The notes below the pieces were generated by a model. That model worked only from the letters and a program-made list of their open reading frames with translations, was not told where the DNA came from and searched no databases. Source: Adiantum capillus-veneris (taxonomy: Eukaryota > Streptophyta > Polypodiopsida > Polypodiales > Pteridaceae). From it: 64,000 nt of DNA. The DNA lies in contig CM043959.1 in the NCBI GenBank assembly GCA_014529385.2, forward strand, positions 87,054,529-87,118,528. Direction: 5' to 3'. The translations under genes and the position numbers were made by a program. Positions 1 to 18,955 of the stretch are shown here, in pieces (the stretch's first letter is position 1; every line of letters starts with the position of its first letter).

Positions 1-675
1 CATAAACAATTGATCAAATTAGCTGAATTATCATTGGACCCCTTGAGAGGCAAACCAATAGGCTTTAGGCACACCATAAGGGCAACATCGAGAGGAACTT
101 GACAAGTGTCCTTGTTGCTTCTTTAGACCAAGCTTGCCTTGTGTGAGGGTGTTTGTGTTCTCTCTCATGCTCCTACAATGAGGGCTCACCCCCCCTCCCC
201 CCCCCACCCCCTCGAGTAGGGATCTTGTTGACTTTTGGGAACACCTTGAACCCCTTAAGCACCTTAGTCATGGAGCACCTTAGCACCTTAGCCATTAAGC
301 ATCTCAAGCACCTTAGTCAGCAAGCACAACAAGCACCTCAAGAACCTTAGTCAGCAAGCATGACAAGCACCTTAAGCTTGGGCCGGGTTCATACCTCAAG
401 CACAACCCTAGCTTGTCTAAAGTCAAAGAACTTTTAACACTATTTGAGGTCTTTAATGAAGCTAACCCTAAGGTCTTTAAGCTCCATTAGCTAGCCTTGC
501 TCTTTGACATACCATTTCTCATTTGGGTCCCTTTAACCTTGGCCCCGTGTTGAGATAGATCCATAAAGGAGCATGTCTATATTTTAACCCTTGTTCCCGT
601 TTATTCTCCCACATTAAATAATCAATTTAATATGAGAAAATAATTTGGGTTAGTTAGATATTAGATTTTATGACA
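1..675 (-). repeat. 3' LTR of G1 (partial, cut by window edge)
   Basis: The minus strand begins TGTCATAAAATCTAAT at 675 and matches the first ~650 bp of the 5' LTR at 7681. The matching text includes the 'cttaagcaccttag' repeats and the C-rich tract near 190-212. Just upstream on the minus strand (676-700) is a purine stretch, AAGAGAGAGC, that would serve as an imperfect polypurine tract. The rest of this LTR lies left of the window. Confidence 0.92.
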
Positions 676-1044
676 TTAGCTCTCTCTTGAAATCATAGTC
701 GTCCTCGACTATGAGGTAGAAGAGATAAAGCCTTAGTGATTAGTCGATGTTTCCTAGCGGGTGGAGGATCCCTTTTTACCCTACGACATCATTCCAAGAT
801 GGATGACTAATCCATTCGGGGCTTGGGAGACTTAGCTACTGCAAGCATGTCTGCTCTTGAGTCCATTTCATTGTCCCAAAGTAGAGTGACAAATTCTACT
901 TGATGTTTGAGAGACGTCGTCATCACAAACATGATTATAAGCATGCATGCTACTTAAATTTGTGCACAATAAAAGGAGAATTAGTCTTATAAGACAAAAA
1001 AATTGATCATTTAAAAGAAACATTTACATTTGCTTACTCTATTA

Positions 1045-1660
1045 CAACATTGACAAGGTTCATACTATTCTTAAGCTGTATTCGTTGCATTCATCTAGCA
1101 TCTTCAAAAGGATAATTTGTGAACTTAATAAGATATTATCGGATTATCTTACCATGTCGTAGTACCTTGTCCTCATGCCAAAGGATAGATTTGGGTTGTA
1201 GCACCTCTTCTTGGTCTTCGATTTCTGGGGGTCTTCAATAATTGGTTTACTTGGTGGCTCTCATTTGTAGGGCTTAAGTAAGCTCACATGAAAAACAATG
1301 TGTATGAGCCAATGGTTGGGCAACTTGAGTTGATAAGCCATGTCATTGATTGGATTCAATATTTGAAAAGGACCACAATATCTTTTTGTTAGTTTAGCAT
1401 AATACTTTTGATGGCCTGTAGGATTTTTGCCCATTGTTTTCCTCAAACGAGTCTTGGGAAACTTGAGCAAGACCCAATCTTTTTCTTTAAATATTAAGGC
1501 CCTTATGTGCTTATCAGCAACAAACTTTTGTCTTTGTTGAGAGATGGATATAGCCTCCTTAATCTTTTGGAAAGATTCTTGTAGGTCAGGGATATACTCA
1601 TCAGAAGCGAAGATCTTCCCATGTACTTTAAGTACCAAGGGACTTTTAGGTCTTCCCTCT
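1045..1660 (-). pseudogene. pol: G1 integrase C-terminal domain plus chromodomain-like tail
   Basis: The 1638-1261 ORF ends in the typical gypsy integrase tail: GPFQILN, then HVSLLKPY. Continuing on the minus strand past 1261, and allowing a frameshift, the text reads like a chromodomain (ILWHEDKVLRHGKIIR followed by YLIKF-NYPFEDARW). Chromodomains after integrase define chromoviruses and are thought to target integration into heterochromatin. The frameshift and a stop make this a pseudogene. The chromodomain call rests on motif memory and is less certain than the integrase tail. Confidence 0.72.
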
Positions 1661-2385
1661 ATAATCTCAAAAGGTGCCTTTCCTTAGTAGTATGGACAAT
1701 ACTATTGTACGCATACTCTAGAAGGGGTAAGTACATCTCCCATTGTGAGTGTTGATTTACTTCTGTAACATAAGTCTTTAGTAGATCGAGAATTGTAAGA
1801 ATGCCTATCCCACTTTGGCCATCTGTTTGTGGGTGATAGGCCGAAGAGAAATTCAATATTGTACCTAGATTTTCAAAGAGACCTTTCCAGAAATTACTGG
1901 TCATTCTAGGATCTCTATCTGACACGATGGATGTTGGCAATCCATGGCGTTTGGAAATTTGAGATATGAAGAGGGTTGCCATTTGGTGTGCCTTAATACT
2001 CTTTTTGACAGGACTAAAGTGTGCTTGCTTGCTAAACCTGTCCACTATTGTCCATATTCCCGTATTCCCATGGATATACTTGGGTAATCCAAAGATAAAA
2101 TCCATGGATATACACTTCCATGGTGAATTAGGGATTGGCAATGGCTGCAGTAATCCACGTTGCTTCCTTCTTTTATACTTGGTCCTTTGGCATACCACAC
2201 ATTTTGAAACATACTCTTGTATGTCTACTTTCATGGTAGGCCAATAGAAGTATGTTTCTACTCCTCATAGAGTAGGCTGGATGTCTCTATGCCCAGTGTA
2301 GGAAGGAGCATGGGATTCATACATAACTTTCTCACGAAGGGAGGTGAGTAACACATAGATGGTTTCCATGGAGAAGATAACCATC
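1659..2385 (-). pseudogene. pol: G1 integrase zinc finger and catalytic core
   Basis: The zinc-binding region is at about 2385-2235 (H..H, then CVVCQ) and the core at 2234-1659. Two of the three DDE acidic residues are visible (SMDF and SDRDPRM). The third is missing: the usual GQSE context reads GQSGIG here, so the catalytic Glu position is Gly. The core then loses frame near 1659. Family knowledge: the integrase would insert the cDNA into the chromosome; this copy cannot. Confidence 0.88.
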
Positions 2386-3120
2386 CTACAAGGTGAATGG
2401 TTCCTCTTTCTTCCCTAAGGCAAGGGCTGACATTATGTCTTTAATGTCAGGGTCAATAGTGTACTGATCTATCATAAAAGATAGATCATTGTGAGTTGCT
2501 ATAGACACCGCATTGACTCTTGGTTTTCGTGAAAGTGCATCGGTCACTTGATTATGCTTACCAGCAATATGAAAATAAAATTGCGAAAGAAAACTTGCCC
2601 ACCTCATTTGTGTGTCAAAAAGCTTGGTTTGTGTCATGAAGTACTTGAGACTGTGGTGGTCGGTTTGCAAAATAAATGGAGTCCCCAATAGATAGTGCTT
2701 CCATGTGTCTAGGACATGTAGTACAACTAAAAGCTCTTTTTTGTATATGCCCAAGACCCATTCATCGGCATTGAGCCTTCGGCTCTCATATGCTATGGCA
2801 TGCCCTTCTTGAAGAAAGACTGCTCCAAGGCAATCTCCACAAGCATCACATTGGACCTCAAATGGCTTTGAGAGATCCATAAGCATAAGGATTGGTTGGG
2901 AGGTAGGATTCTCTTTGAGCTTGTCAAAAGCATTTTTCTTTTTAACAGTCCATGAGTACTTAATGTTCTTCTTTGTTAAGTCATGTAATGGTCCTGCTAT
3001 ATGAGAGAATTTTGCTATCAAGCGTCTATAGTATGCACACATACCAAGGAAGCTTCTTAGCTCATGTAGAGTCCTTGGATTAGTCCATGCTTTTATTACC
3101 TCCAACTTTGATGGATCCAT
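2386..3120 (-). pseudogene. pol: G1 RT connection and RNase H
   Basis: This 244-residue open stretch starts in the RT thumb (LRSFLGMCAYYRRLI). It continues into RNase H, with FEVQCDACGDCLGAVF (first Asp), YKKELL (Glu), TDHHSLKY (Asp) and ADALSR-like VTDALSR near the end. This is the longest undamaged part of the G1 pol. It is out of frame with the RT palm upstream because of the tandem duplication at 3153-3466. Confidence 0.9.
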
Positions 3121-3152
3121 ATGGATACCACCTTGAGAGATAATATGACCTT

Positions 3153-3466
3153 AGTATTGAAACTCTTGAAGGAAAAATTTGCTCTTCTTTTGATTGATAA
3201 AAAGCTTGTTCTCCCTCAAAGCTTGAAAAATTACTTGGAGATGTTGCTTGTGCTCCTCCAAATACTTGGAGTAGATGATGATATCATCAAAGAACACTCC
3301 AGTGAAACTCAGTATTGAAACTCTTGAAGGAAAAATTTGTTCTTCTTTTGATTGATAAAAAGCTTGTTCTCCCTCAAAGCTTGAAAAATTACTTGGAGAT
3401 GTTGCTTGTGCTCCTCCAAAGACTTGGAGTAGATGATGATATCATCAAAGAACACTCCAGTGAACT
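3153..3466 (-). repeat. 158-bp tandem duplication inside G1 RT
   Basis: The segment 3153-3310 is repeated at 3311-3466 with only a few differences (for example aatacttgg against agacttgg). It covers the RT region just after the FFDD motif. The length is not a multiple of three, so the duplication shifts the frame and cuts RT in two. It is absent from the related RTs elsewhere in the window. Confidence 0.93.
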
Positions 3467-4081
3467 TGCGGTAGGGTCTAAATATTTTCTCCATCAAATG
3501 ACTGAATGTTTCTGGTGCATTAGTCAAGCCAAAAGGCATGACTAGATATTCACAAAGACCAAATGTTATACACAACGTGGTCTTTCTGATATCTTCATTC
3601 ACTATCCTTATTTGATGACAACCACTTTTTAAGGTCAATCCTACTGAAGTAGGTCAAACCTTGTAGCTTATCAAATGGATCTTCTACCTGACTACAAGAA
3701 ATCTGTTTTTGATAGTGATATGGTTTAGTGCTCGATAGTCCACATACATGCGATATTTACCATCTTTCTTTTGCACTAAAAGGACTGGAGAACAAAAGGG
3801 AGAGGAGCTAGGCCTCACCATCCCTTTGTCTAGCAATTCTTGTACTTGCCTCATGATCTCCTCTTGTTGAGCTTGGGAAACTGAATAAGGAGGCTTGTTA
3901 GGTGGTGAGCTTCCTGGTAGGAGCTCAATTCGATGTTCATCATCTCATCATCCGCTTGTTTTGGAGGTAAGTCCTGATAAACACATCTTGGAATCCATTT
4001 AGAAAAATATTCTTCTTGATTCCTAACACTTTGCTTTATTAAAACATTAGCATCATTTAGAGACTCTTTGACAAAAATCAT
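3309..4081 (-). pseudogene. pol: G1 reverse transcriptase fingers and palm
   Basis: 4081-3851 holds the N-terminal lead-in; an unbroken but shifted frame at 3850-3640 reads VQELLDKGMVRPSSSPF and CSPVLLVQKKDGKYRMY; 3638-3309 holds MPFGLTNAPETF and the catalytic motif VFFDDIIIYS. FFDD in place of YxDD is seen in other plant gypsy RTs and need not be a defect by itself. Stops near 3660-3690 and the tandem duplication at the C-terminal side make the gene non-functional. Confidence 0.9.
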
Positions 4082-4163
4082 GTACGCAAAAATGAGCTTT
4101 TTATTGACTTATCAAAAGCAGGTGAATTTACAAGTGGTATAGTACAATCGGACTCACTAGCAT

Positions 4164-4874
4164 CTATATACATGCTCTTTTCCCTGTATAGGTGAAGTAG
4201 ATTCTCCTTGCAGGGAACTTCATGTTGGCAGTCATGCGGTTGAACAATGGTGTCCCTAGGATAACATCCTCATGTTGGAGAGGAGAGATAAAAAAGTCTT
4301 CTTTGTCGACGTTGTTTTGGACATGAAGCCTCAACTTCCCAATCAAGGGAGTAATGGAGGATTGCTGTCCTTTGAAAGCTCCATCGGCATTTACAATATC
4401 TCCCATCTTGAAAGCTTGAATGCCCAACTTAGTGGCCAACTCTGCTGATATGAAGTTGTGAGTAGAGCCAGGGTTAAACATGATGAAGGCATCATGCTTC
4501 CTTACCTTTCCCCAAGCATAGGAGAGAGGTGATCCTTTGCAACGAGCATCCTCTTTTGGAGCTTCTATCATGGAAGCTCTAGGAGTCTCGTTGTGGGCAT
4601 TTCTTTTGGGGCAAGAACGGTAGCCATGTCCTTGATTCCCATACTTGAAGCATTTGTGGTCCTTACAAAAAGCTTCTAGCCCTTCAGGAGAGAGTTTATT
4701 TTTACCTTTGTAAACTCCCTTCTCCTTGGACCAATTGCTATTTTTGTTGTTGGAATTGCCTTGGGAAGAATTTTGGGCATTGTTTTTCCCCTTTGCATCA
4801 CTTTTGTCTTTGCTTTCCATGGGCTTGGCATTCCTTCTAGCCCCTTGTTGGAAATTGATGCGCGAAGCAACCAT
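4164..4874 (-). pseudogene. gag: G1 gag zinc knuckle and retropepsin
   Basis: A basic/Asn-rich gag tail leads to a CCHC knuckle that reads HKCFKYGNQGHGYRSC. The second Cys of C-x2-C has become Tyr. About 60 residues later comes the protease, with FNPGSTHNFIS and, near the end, DVILGTPLF. The catalytic Asp of the D-S/T/P-G motif is Asn here. Both the nucleic-acid-binding and the protease site are therefore damaged, although 236 codons remain open. Confidence 0.86.
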
Positions 4875-5761
4875 AGTGTGGTGGATTACTTTGGTGATAG
4901 AACCAGACCGTTGAGAGTTGACATACTATACCATTTCTTTAGGTAATCCCACACAGAATTGTTGCTTTTCCTTGGCAAAGTCTGTCTTTTGAAAGACGGT
5001 AGCCTTGAGATTTAAATCCCAAAACTTTTCCACATATTTGTGGATAGACTCGTTGGAGAGCAGCGTTTAAACTTCGCTGTTCGGTAAGCACTTTGTCCTT
5101 TGCATCGCTTGCAAGGAATTGCTTCATGATTGGAAACTCGTAGAGTTTTCCATGTCTTTGGGGCCTCGTCGTTGCCACGAAGGCTAGCCCACCATTGACG
5201 GGCATATTTCTGGAAGTGCATAGCTACATGATATAGCTTGGAGGACTCCGTGAAGCCCTTGTCTCCAAAGGCCGCATAAAATTGTTGCATGAAGGCCAAT
5301 ACTTTGTCGGTAGCACCAAAGGTACCATCATAGGTGAGGCCACATATTTAGAGGAACTTAGGGATTCACTTCTTTCTCGTTCTTTGGATTCTTTCTTTCT
5401 TATGGGAGAGAGTCTTATTTTGGGATTCACTTCTTTCTCGTTCTTTGGATTCTTTCTTTCTTATGGGAGAGAGTCTTATTTTGGGAGTCTCATCAAGAGG
5501 CCTCCTAAGTTCTCTCTCCTCTTGGAGAGGAAGCGAAATCCCATAAGCACGAAGTTGTTGAGTAACTTCGGCTTGCAAAGCAGGGTTGCCCATAGCTTGT
5601 TGCAACCTAGTAACAAGATAATTAATAAACATGGGGGCATCATCATTAGCACCTTCATGTGCAAAATCAAACTTATCAATGTTCATTCTACTCTCTTGGT
5701 TATTGTCAACCATGCTAATTAAACTTAGGTATAGATTACTTTGTGCCTTGGGTACCCTCAA
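4875..5761 (-). pseudogene. gag: G1 gag (capsid region), frameshifted
   Basis: The likely start is the Met at 5713 (MVDNNQESRMN), after a leader. The capsid-like text includes FYAAFGDKGFTESSKLYHVAMHFQ and ARQWWASLRG, which fit the retrotransposon gag domain (helical, with a W near the end). The frame is lost at a 61-bp tandem duplication (5362-5482) and again near 5205-5012, giving overlapping fragments. Function by family: it would form the virus-like particle. Confidence 0.82.
5362..5482 (-). repeat. 61-bp tandem duplication in G1 gag
   Basis: The segment beginning GGGATTCACTTC at 5361 recurs at 5422 almost without change. Sixty-one is not a multiple of three, so the reading frame breaks here. 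The product would be rich in Lys, Glu, Arg and Ser (RKKESKERERSES). Confidence 0.92.
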
Positions 5762-6100
5762 AAACCTTAGTCGCTACTCTTCTTTATCTTTGAAAACTAG
5801 TTTTCAAGTAGCCACACCCGTGGTTTAGACATTGTTGATTGCAAAGACTAGTGGAAAGGGTCTAACATTGCTCAATTGATTATGGTTCCTGTTGAGCTTG
5901 CTAGTAGCTAAGTAATGGTGAAGCCAAAGGCAAGCCCCGAACGACTCCATTATTAAGACTATAGTTCCCAATGGTGTACTTGGAACTAAGTCCTTTTCAA
6001 TCAAGATAATAGATCCCTGTCCCACGTACCCTATTGCAATGAGCATGTCCAACCTTTCATGGACAACTTAAGGACCTCTCTTCTTAAGTAAGAAAAGAGA

Positions 6101-6121
6101 AACCAATAGCTCTGATATCAA
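6101..6121 (-). promoter_or_regulatory. G1 primer binding site (initiator Met-tRNA type)
   Basis: Directly inside the 5' LTR edge the minus strand reads TGATATCAGAGCTATTGG. The canonical plant Met primer site starts TGGTATCAGAGC, so there is one change in the first six bases. Position and sequence confirm the minus-strand orientation of G1. Confidence 0.88.
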
Positions 6122-6813
6122 TGTAATGAAAATGGCGTATGAACTTTGAGAATAGCGGAATTAAGAGAACTAGAGTGAGCATTTTTATGAGACTACTTTG
6201 AGAGCATAGAGGGTGAACTTAATTAGCGGTAGCAACATAACCATTATACTTAATTAACTTGGCATGAACAATACTTTTGCAAGAGAGAGAATTAAAGAAC
6301 ATGACAAAAGTTGAGGACCGGATTTATGTGGAGTTGCCCCCTTCCCCCCAATAGGCTTTTGTATTATAGATTCTCCCATAAAGAGATACTTGGTACAATA
6401 CAATCTTTGTGTTCCTTGTGGCCTAGCTGATGCAATGAAGATGAAAAACTTCATGCATCACAAGCATAACATAATCCTTTGTAAAAGCATTAACCATCCC
6501 CAGCCTCAGTCCCAAGGCCTCGAACAACTTCGAAGGGGGAGAGAGATAGCGGGGAATGAGGGTAGGGAAGAGGAAGAAGAAACATTCATAGGAGAAAGAA
6601 AGAATCCTTACTTATTATCACTCCTCTTGCTTAGCATACAGAATAACATAGTAATGAAGATGGAGAAGATGGCAAGCTTAAGCATTGAAGCATGGCTCAT
6701 GGTTGGATTTTCATTCCATAGCCAAAGAGTGTTGGTGTAGGCTCTCAAATTCTCAACAAGCTTGGAGAAGGAGATGGAGCTCTTGTACTTTGCACTTCAC
6801 ACAATGAGTGTGT

Positions 6814-6863
<50 letters not shown>

Positions 6864-7681
6864 GAGTATACCCCCCAAGCTAGCCCCTAGCTTCCTTGGT
6901 CGACCCCCCCTTCTAGCTCATGAGAGAATTTGATTGGAACCCTACAAGATTAGCCAATCACATGCTTTAGTTTAATCAAGAAATCATGCTAGCCTTGGTA
7001 CAAGTGTCTCCCTTTCCCATTTGAGAGAGGAGACTTGATAAATGCATAAACAATTAATCAAATTAGCTGAATTATCATTGGACCCCTTGAGAGGCAAACC
7101 AATAGGCTTTAGGCACACCATGAGGGCAACATGGAGAGGAGCTTGACAAGTGTCCTTGTTGCTTCTTTAGACCAAGCTTTCCTTGTGTGAGGGTGTGTGT
7201 GTTCTCTCTCATGCTCCTACAATGAGCGCTCCCCCCCCCCCCCCCCCCCCGAGTAGGGATCTTGTTGACTTTTGGGAACACCTTGAATCCCTTAAGCACC
7301 TTAGTCATGGATCACCTTAGCACCTTAGTCATTAAGCACCTCAAGCACCTTAGTCAGCAAGCACGACAAGCACCTCAAGCTTGGGCCTGGTTCCCGCCTC
7401 AAGCACAACCCTAGCTTGCCTAAGGTCAAAGGGATTTTGACACTAACTATTGGAGGTCTTTAATGAAGCTAACCCTAAGGTCTTTAAGCTCCACTAGCTA
7501 GCCTTGCTCTTTGACATACTATCTCTCATTTGGGCCCCTTTAACCTTGGCCCCGTGTTGAGATAGATCCATAAAGCACATCTCTATATTCTAATCCTTGT
7601 TCCTGTTTATTCTCCCACATTAAATGATCAATTTAATATGAGAAAATCATTTGGGTTGGTTAGATATTAGATTTTATGACA
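6122..7681 (-). repeat. 5' LTR of G1, 1,560 bp
   Basis: The minus strand runs from TGTCATAAAATC (7681) to CATTTTCATTACA (6122), with TG..CA ends. The PBS follows at once. It contains two simple-sequence blocks: a GT run passing into ~34 G at 6810-6862, and a poly-C tract near 7230-7250. The same LTR is present at 1-675 and, inverted and slightly truncated, at 22607-24090. Confidence 0.93.
6810..6862 (+). repeat. GT microsatellite running into poly-G
   Basis: A run of (GT)n passes into about 34 consecutive G inside the G1 5' LTR. The related LTR at 22607 carries (CA)n at the matching place with no such homopolymer, so the G run is a copy-specific expansion or a sequencing/assembly weak spot. 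Confidence 0.9.
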
Positions 7682-7899
7682 AATTCAATCTCCCTTAAGA
7701 TATGTAACTTTGCCAATATGCATACAGATAATAGAAGGTGTCCTTTAGAGGACATTGACGTAGACGGTCGACCTTTATATGTATCTCTGCATTAGATTCA
7801 TTCCATGTAGCATAGTAAGGGATCCAAAAATTGAAATGATACTATGTTGTGAGCCAATCACTATCATGAAGTAACCAGGCGTATTCCTCCACCCATAAG
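7682..7899. other. Spacer between G1 LTR and C1 remnant
   Basis: No ORF or recognisable motif. The five bases after the LTR edge (AATTC at 7682-7686) would be the target-site duplication of G1, but the partner end is outside the window. Confidence 0.5.
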
Positions 7900-8042
7900 T
7901 CTAAGACCAGAGGGAGTGGAGCATGTAATTCTCCACCCATCCTCGTTTTATATAGGCTCTTAGATGTTCAAACATAGCACCCCTTGACCGCTTGTCCGTC
8001 TTGGCCCTTGGCCAGCTTGGTCTTACCTTAGGCATGCCATTA
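7900..8042 (-). repeat. LTR-like block of family C (copy 1)
   Basis: This ~143-bp block follows the purine tract AAGGGGGGAG and matches the blocks at 41812-41955 and 42324-42533 (GGCATGCCTAAGGTAAGACC, CCTATATAAAACGAGG, ending near GGTCTTAGA). Unlike the other two it is not followed by TTGGTATCAAAGC, so it behaves as a terminal (3') LTR. Confidence 0.72.
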
Positions 8043-8300
8043 CTCCCCCCTTGGAGAAGCGTTTTTGTTCTCGAAAACTAAAATGGTGTTATCTTTATAA
8101 GAACACTAATGTTTTTGGCAGTGGCATCCTTCATGGATCCAACTGTCCATTTCGACGAAACATGGTTTAGTAGGAGGTTCAATGAAATCAAAAAGAGCAT
8201 CTTGATTTTTCACATTGTTGTCCCTTTGCAACTGGCCTATATCCACCAGCATAGTGTATAGACGCCATTTAGAACTCACTTGAGTATGAAAAACGAGTTA

Positions 8301-8522
8301 TCATAACTGAGATGTATCTAAAAGAGTACCTCTTTTCACTTTCCATGAAAGTACCTTACCGACGTAATTCATCAACAAAGTATAAGTCATTGAGTAAATA
8401 TCATTCTTCATCAATAAACAACCCCACCATATTCGGTGTTCAAGGTTGAGAACGTAATTTAAACATGAAGAAGCTAAACTCAGTCGCACAACATGCGTTG
8501 TCTCATGGTAAGAAAACTCCAA
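8301..8522 (-). pseudogene. Conserved short ORF of family C (copy 1), function unknown
   Basis: Seventy-three codons, matching the 70-codon ORF at 41340-41552 over most of its length (RLSLASSCLN-VLNLEH then WWGCLLMKN). It lies ~260 bp upstream of the LTR-like block in both copies, so it is the degraded 3' end of an element's coding region, where copia RNase H would lie. I do not recognise any RNase H residues in it. Confidence 0.4.
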
Positions 8523-10045
8523 GTAGAGAGATAATATTTCTAATTGGGTTGCTTTGTGCCAACTTACGCACTTAGCATATCCTTTAGCTCAAGAATAACA
8601 CTTGTCAACTGATTATCCTCTCTAGATAACTGACAATACTGAGATGTGTTTCCCACCGTTTAGAGACAGTCCTCCAAAATAATTGGTAAATAGGGATCAC
8701 AATTCCTTGCATTATTGTTGATTAATCAATATTTTTTAAAGAACAACCATCTTGGTTATCTGTAGTCAGTTGATCTTCAAGCACCCAAACCGAGCCATGA
8801 CCTCTATTGATGTTTGATACATCTATAATTAATCTCATAGAAATAGTGTACATAGAGTGCGAAATACTTTAGAAGCTATTAATGTCATGAATGTGCATGC
8901 CGCTCCAAATCAGCCTTTGCTAAAAACTAGCGCCCATAACACCTAGTATGCATGCTTCTAACAAAAAACAGATCTGAACCTGCATATCCATAACCGTACT
9001 TGCTAGTGCTTATGGCTAATGTTATGCTCACGACTGACGAGAAAGGAACTAAATACTTTCTACGTGAAAACCATGTCAACATATATGGGCCATAATACAA
9101 TGTGAAAATCCATCACATTTAGGTACCAAATGAGCTAGTTCATTAACTGAACATAAGTTTACTACGTGTATAAACAACCATTCGTTAAAGTTGTTTAACA
9201 ATACTTGTAACGTCTTACTAAGTACTTGAAAATTTATGGCCACTTAAATTGTTCCTGATACAATGTGCTCAAAATGCGGCACCTAGGGACTTAGTCGTAG
9301 CACATAATTCAAATGATGGCACCAACGTTAGTCCTAGAGACTCATATTCTCCACATGTGGAATATGTCTCAAATAAGGATGTGTGAAGGAAGAACATCCT
9401 TCTAGTACAAGAGGTACTTGTGTGTGGAGATAACTATAAACACTGAGTGAGAGGGACCCTCGTTATCCTTGCTCCAGACTCGCTAAACTGAACTCATGAG
9501 TTCCTAGACTATGTTGCTCTGCTTGTGATGACAACATGTGCCAAACAAAACTCTACCATGTATAATATAGAAATGATTTAGGACACTACATTCTGAAATG
9601 CTTTGCTCCTACACGACCTTGTCATGTGTCTCTAAAGAGCAAATTGGATGAAACCAATGAAGCTTATACATCCTACTTGAAAATTTCAATAAAAGCATGT
9701 TTTAAATTAAAATAAAACCAAATCCGATGTGTACTTAGAGGTTGAACATAGTGTTCACTTACCCGTAGTCAAATGCACATGACCAAATCTCCTACCTAAA
9801 AAAGCCTAGTAACACTAATTGAAAGGTTAATGAAAATCAAGTAGTATTGTCTTGGTAATCCTGGGTGTTACCTTTGCAATCCAAACCCTTTAGTTAGAAA
9901 CCCCTTGGTTAGACTCTATATGAGAACAACTCAAACTAGTAGCCAACAGTGATTGAAGTCAACTTTACAAGTTGAACTTGTCCACTACCCCTTGGCAGCT
10001 TTTGGACTTCTTCTCTTGAAAGTACAAGCGTGAAGGTTCCAAGAC

Positions 10046-17433
<7,388 letters not shown>

Positions 17434-17722
17434 GGATTTTAACATCGTGGGAAACTATCCCAAGAGACCTGAAAGATCTATTTGACGAGAGTTTGAACTC
17501 AAGACTTGTTATTCAAGAGGGAAATGGCATAACGAATCTACCACACTTGGGTGATAGAAAGGTTATACTATTTTCCTCTTTTTATTAACACACACCCACA
17601 CACACACCCAAGAAGAAGAGGATTTTAATGTCGTAGGAAACTATCCCAAGAGACTTCAAAGATCTATCCGGCGAGAATTTAGCTTAAGACTTGTTATTCA
17701 AGAGGGAAATGGCATAACCAAG
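17434..17722 (+). repeat. Microsatellite-bordered ~180-bp tandem repeat (two copies)
   Basis: Two ~110-bp matching segments begin GAGGATTTTAA (17434 and 17618) and continue through GAAACTATCCCAAGAGAC and TTATTCAAGAGGGAAATGGC. Between them lie ACACACACCC and AAGAAGAAG tracts. Related, more diverged segments occur at 25135 and 25271, also bordered by GA and CT/CA tracts. No coding capacity. Confidence 0.85.
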
Positions 17723-18955
17723 TTGAGTGTAGGCACCATGATTCCAAGCTTTTCACACCAGATTTAGCACTAGCCACCATTGTGTAGGTTTTTGTTCAAA
17801 GCAAGGTTTTTCCAAGTATGCTCCAAATCTGGTATGAGATTGTATTGCTGTTTGATCCTTGATTAAGTAGAGCTATGCATCACATGCTTGCTTTTCTTGC
17901 ATAGTTTAGCACAATTGCAATCCTTATTCGTGGCATTGTAGAGGATTTCTATTTACCTTGTTGTGGATTGATGATAGGACCTAGCTTGGAATATTTGGGA
18001 GATGGTTTCACAAGATGGCACTTACTACATGCCAGGCCTAGGGTAAGACTGGGCAGGCCAAGGGCTAAGACGGACATGCAATACAGGGGGGTCCCATTCC
18101 TAGAAGTGGTAAAAAATGGTATGTGAGCATGTGGAGATGATTTTTGGGTATCAAGGACCAAGCCTACAAAATTTGGTGGATTTGGGAGTCCGTTTGGTAT
18201 TTTCCCGCGAAAAATGCCCGTTCAAGGTCAAAATTGGCCAAAACTAGGGCTAAAAATGTCAAAAAATGGTGTGAAAAGGCTTTAAATTGCCACATCACTC
18301 ACGGTTTCATGAGTTTCCAGGATGAGGGAGTAATATTGAAGCCAAGAATCAGCACTTTCACCTATGTGTGTGGGAGGAAGTAGGGTTTCTATAGGTGGTC
18401 TGGTGTAGTCTTGTGCATTTGCGTCCTGTTTTTGAGTGTGTGGAGGAGTGAATGAGCACTTTTTCTCTTCAATTTTTCACTTGGGAGATTCTATGGAAGT
18501 TATGAGGTTTCCATGGATGTGTGTGTGCGAGAAATTGAGGGAAGAAGGTGTGGCTTTTGCAAGACTGTATGTGACTCTGTATCGGTGCCATTACGGTTAG
18601 GGCTACTCCAAAGAGTCCAATAGAGTGGAGTTTGGTGAAGGTTTTGCAATGGTTTGAGAGAGGCCTTTTGTGGTTGGAGTTTTCAAGTTTTTGATGGTTT
18701 TTCTTGTATATTTTGGTCACCATCGAGCGTGATTTCAAGTGTTGATCGACTCGACTCACCTTGTAGTGTCGGTGGAAAGGCAAGGGCTTGTAAGTCGAGG
18801 TGTTTTGAGTTTGAATAGGGATTGTGGGAAGGATTTTCATTGAGCTCTTGAGTGGTGCTGTGTGTGGTGAGGAATTTAAGTAAAATTCCTTGTGTTGTGT
18901 TAAGGTTCCAGGGTGTGTGAGTGTGCAGACGATGTCTTTTTCTCCATCACTGTAA
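17723..18955. other. Gene-free stretch with a family-C LTR fragment
   Basis: Apart from 18028-18107 I see no feature here. ORFs on both strands (18144-18383 plus, 18969-18469 minus) have no recognisable motif and unremarkable composition. The right end touches the broken integrase of element D, so part of this could be D's lost 3' end, but no LTR pair is visible. Confidence 0.5.
18028..18107 (+). repeat. Family-C LTR-like fragment
   Basis: CATGCCAGGCCTAGGGTAAG followed by ACTGGGCAGGCCAAGGGC, then a GACGGACATG block, matches the first ~70 bp of the family-C LTR-like blocks at 41817 and 42329. No TATA box or PBS follows, so only the left part survives. Confidence 0.75.

Larger units (their letters stand above)
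1..7681 (-). mobile_element. G1: decayed Ty3/gypsy (likely chromovirus) LTR retrotransposon
   Basis: Read on the minus strand, the order is 5' LTR (7681-6122), Met-type PBS, gag, CCHC/protease, RT, RNase H, integrase, chromodomain-like tail, and 3' LTR (675 to beyond the window start). The two LTRs match over the whole visible part, including the start TGTCATAAAATC. Protease-RT-RNase H-integrase order is the Ty3/gypsy order. The coding region is broken by stops, small tandem duplications (158 bp in RT, 61 bp in gag) and lost catalytic residues, so this copy is dead. The left end lies outside the window, so target-site duplication cannot be checked. Confidence 0.93.
7900..10045 (-). mobile_element. 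C1: short-LTR copia-like remnant, inverted relative to C2
   Basis: The minus strand is homologous along its length to 39949-41955 on the plus strand. Examples are the stretch at 9960-10040 against 39965-40050, and the short ORF 8522-8301 against 41340-41552, both with WWGCLLMKN. It ends in a purine tract (8050-8043) followed by an LTR-like block at 8042-7900 with a TATATAA box. Coding capacity is degenerate and I cannot name a domain. Copia affinity is inferred from the purine tract, short LTR and Met PBS seen in the plus-strand copies. Confidence 0.7.
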
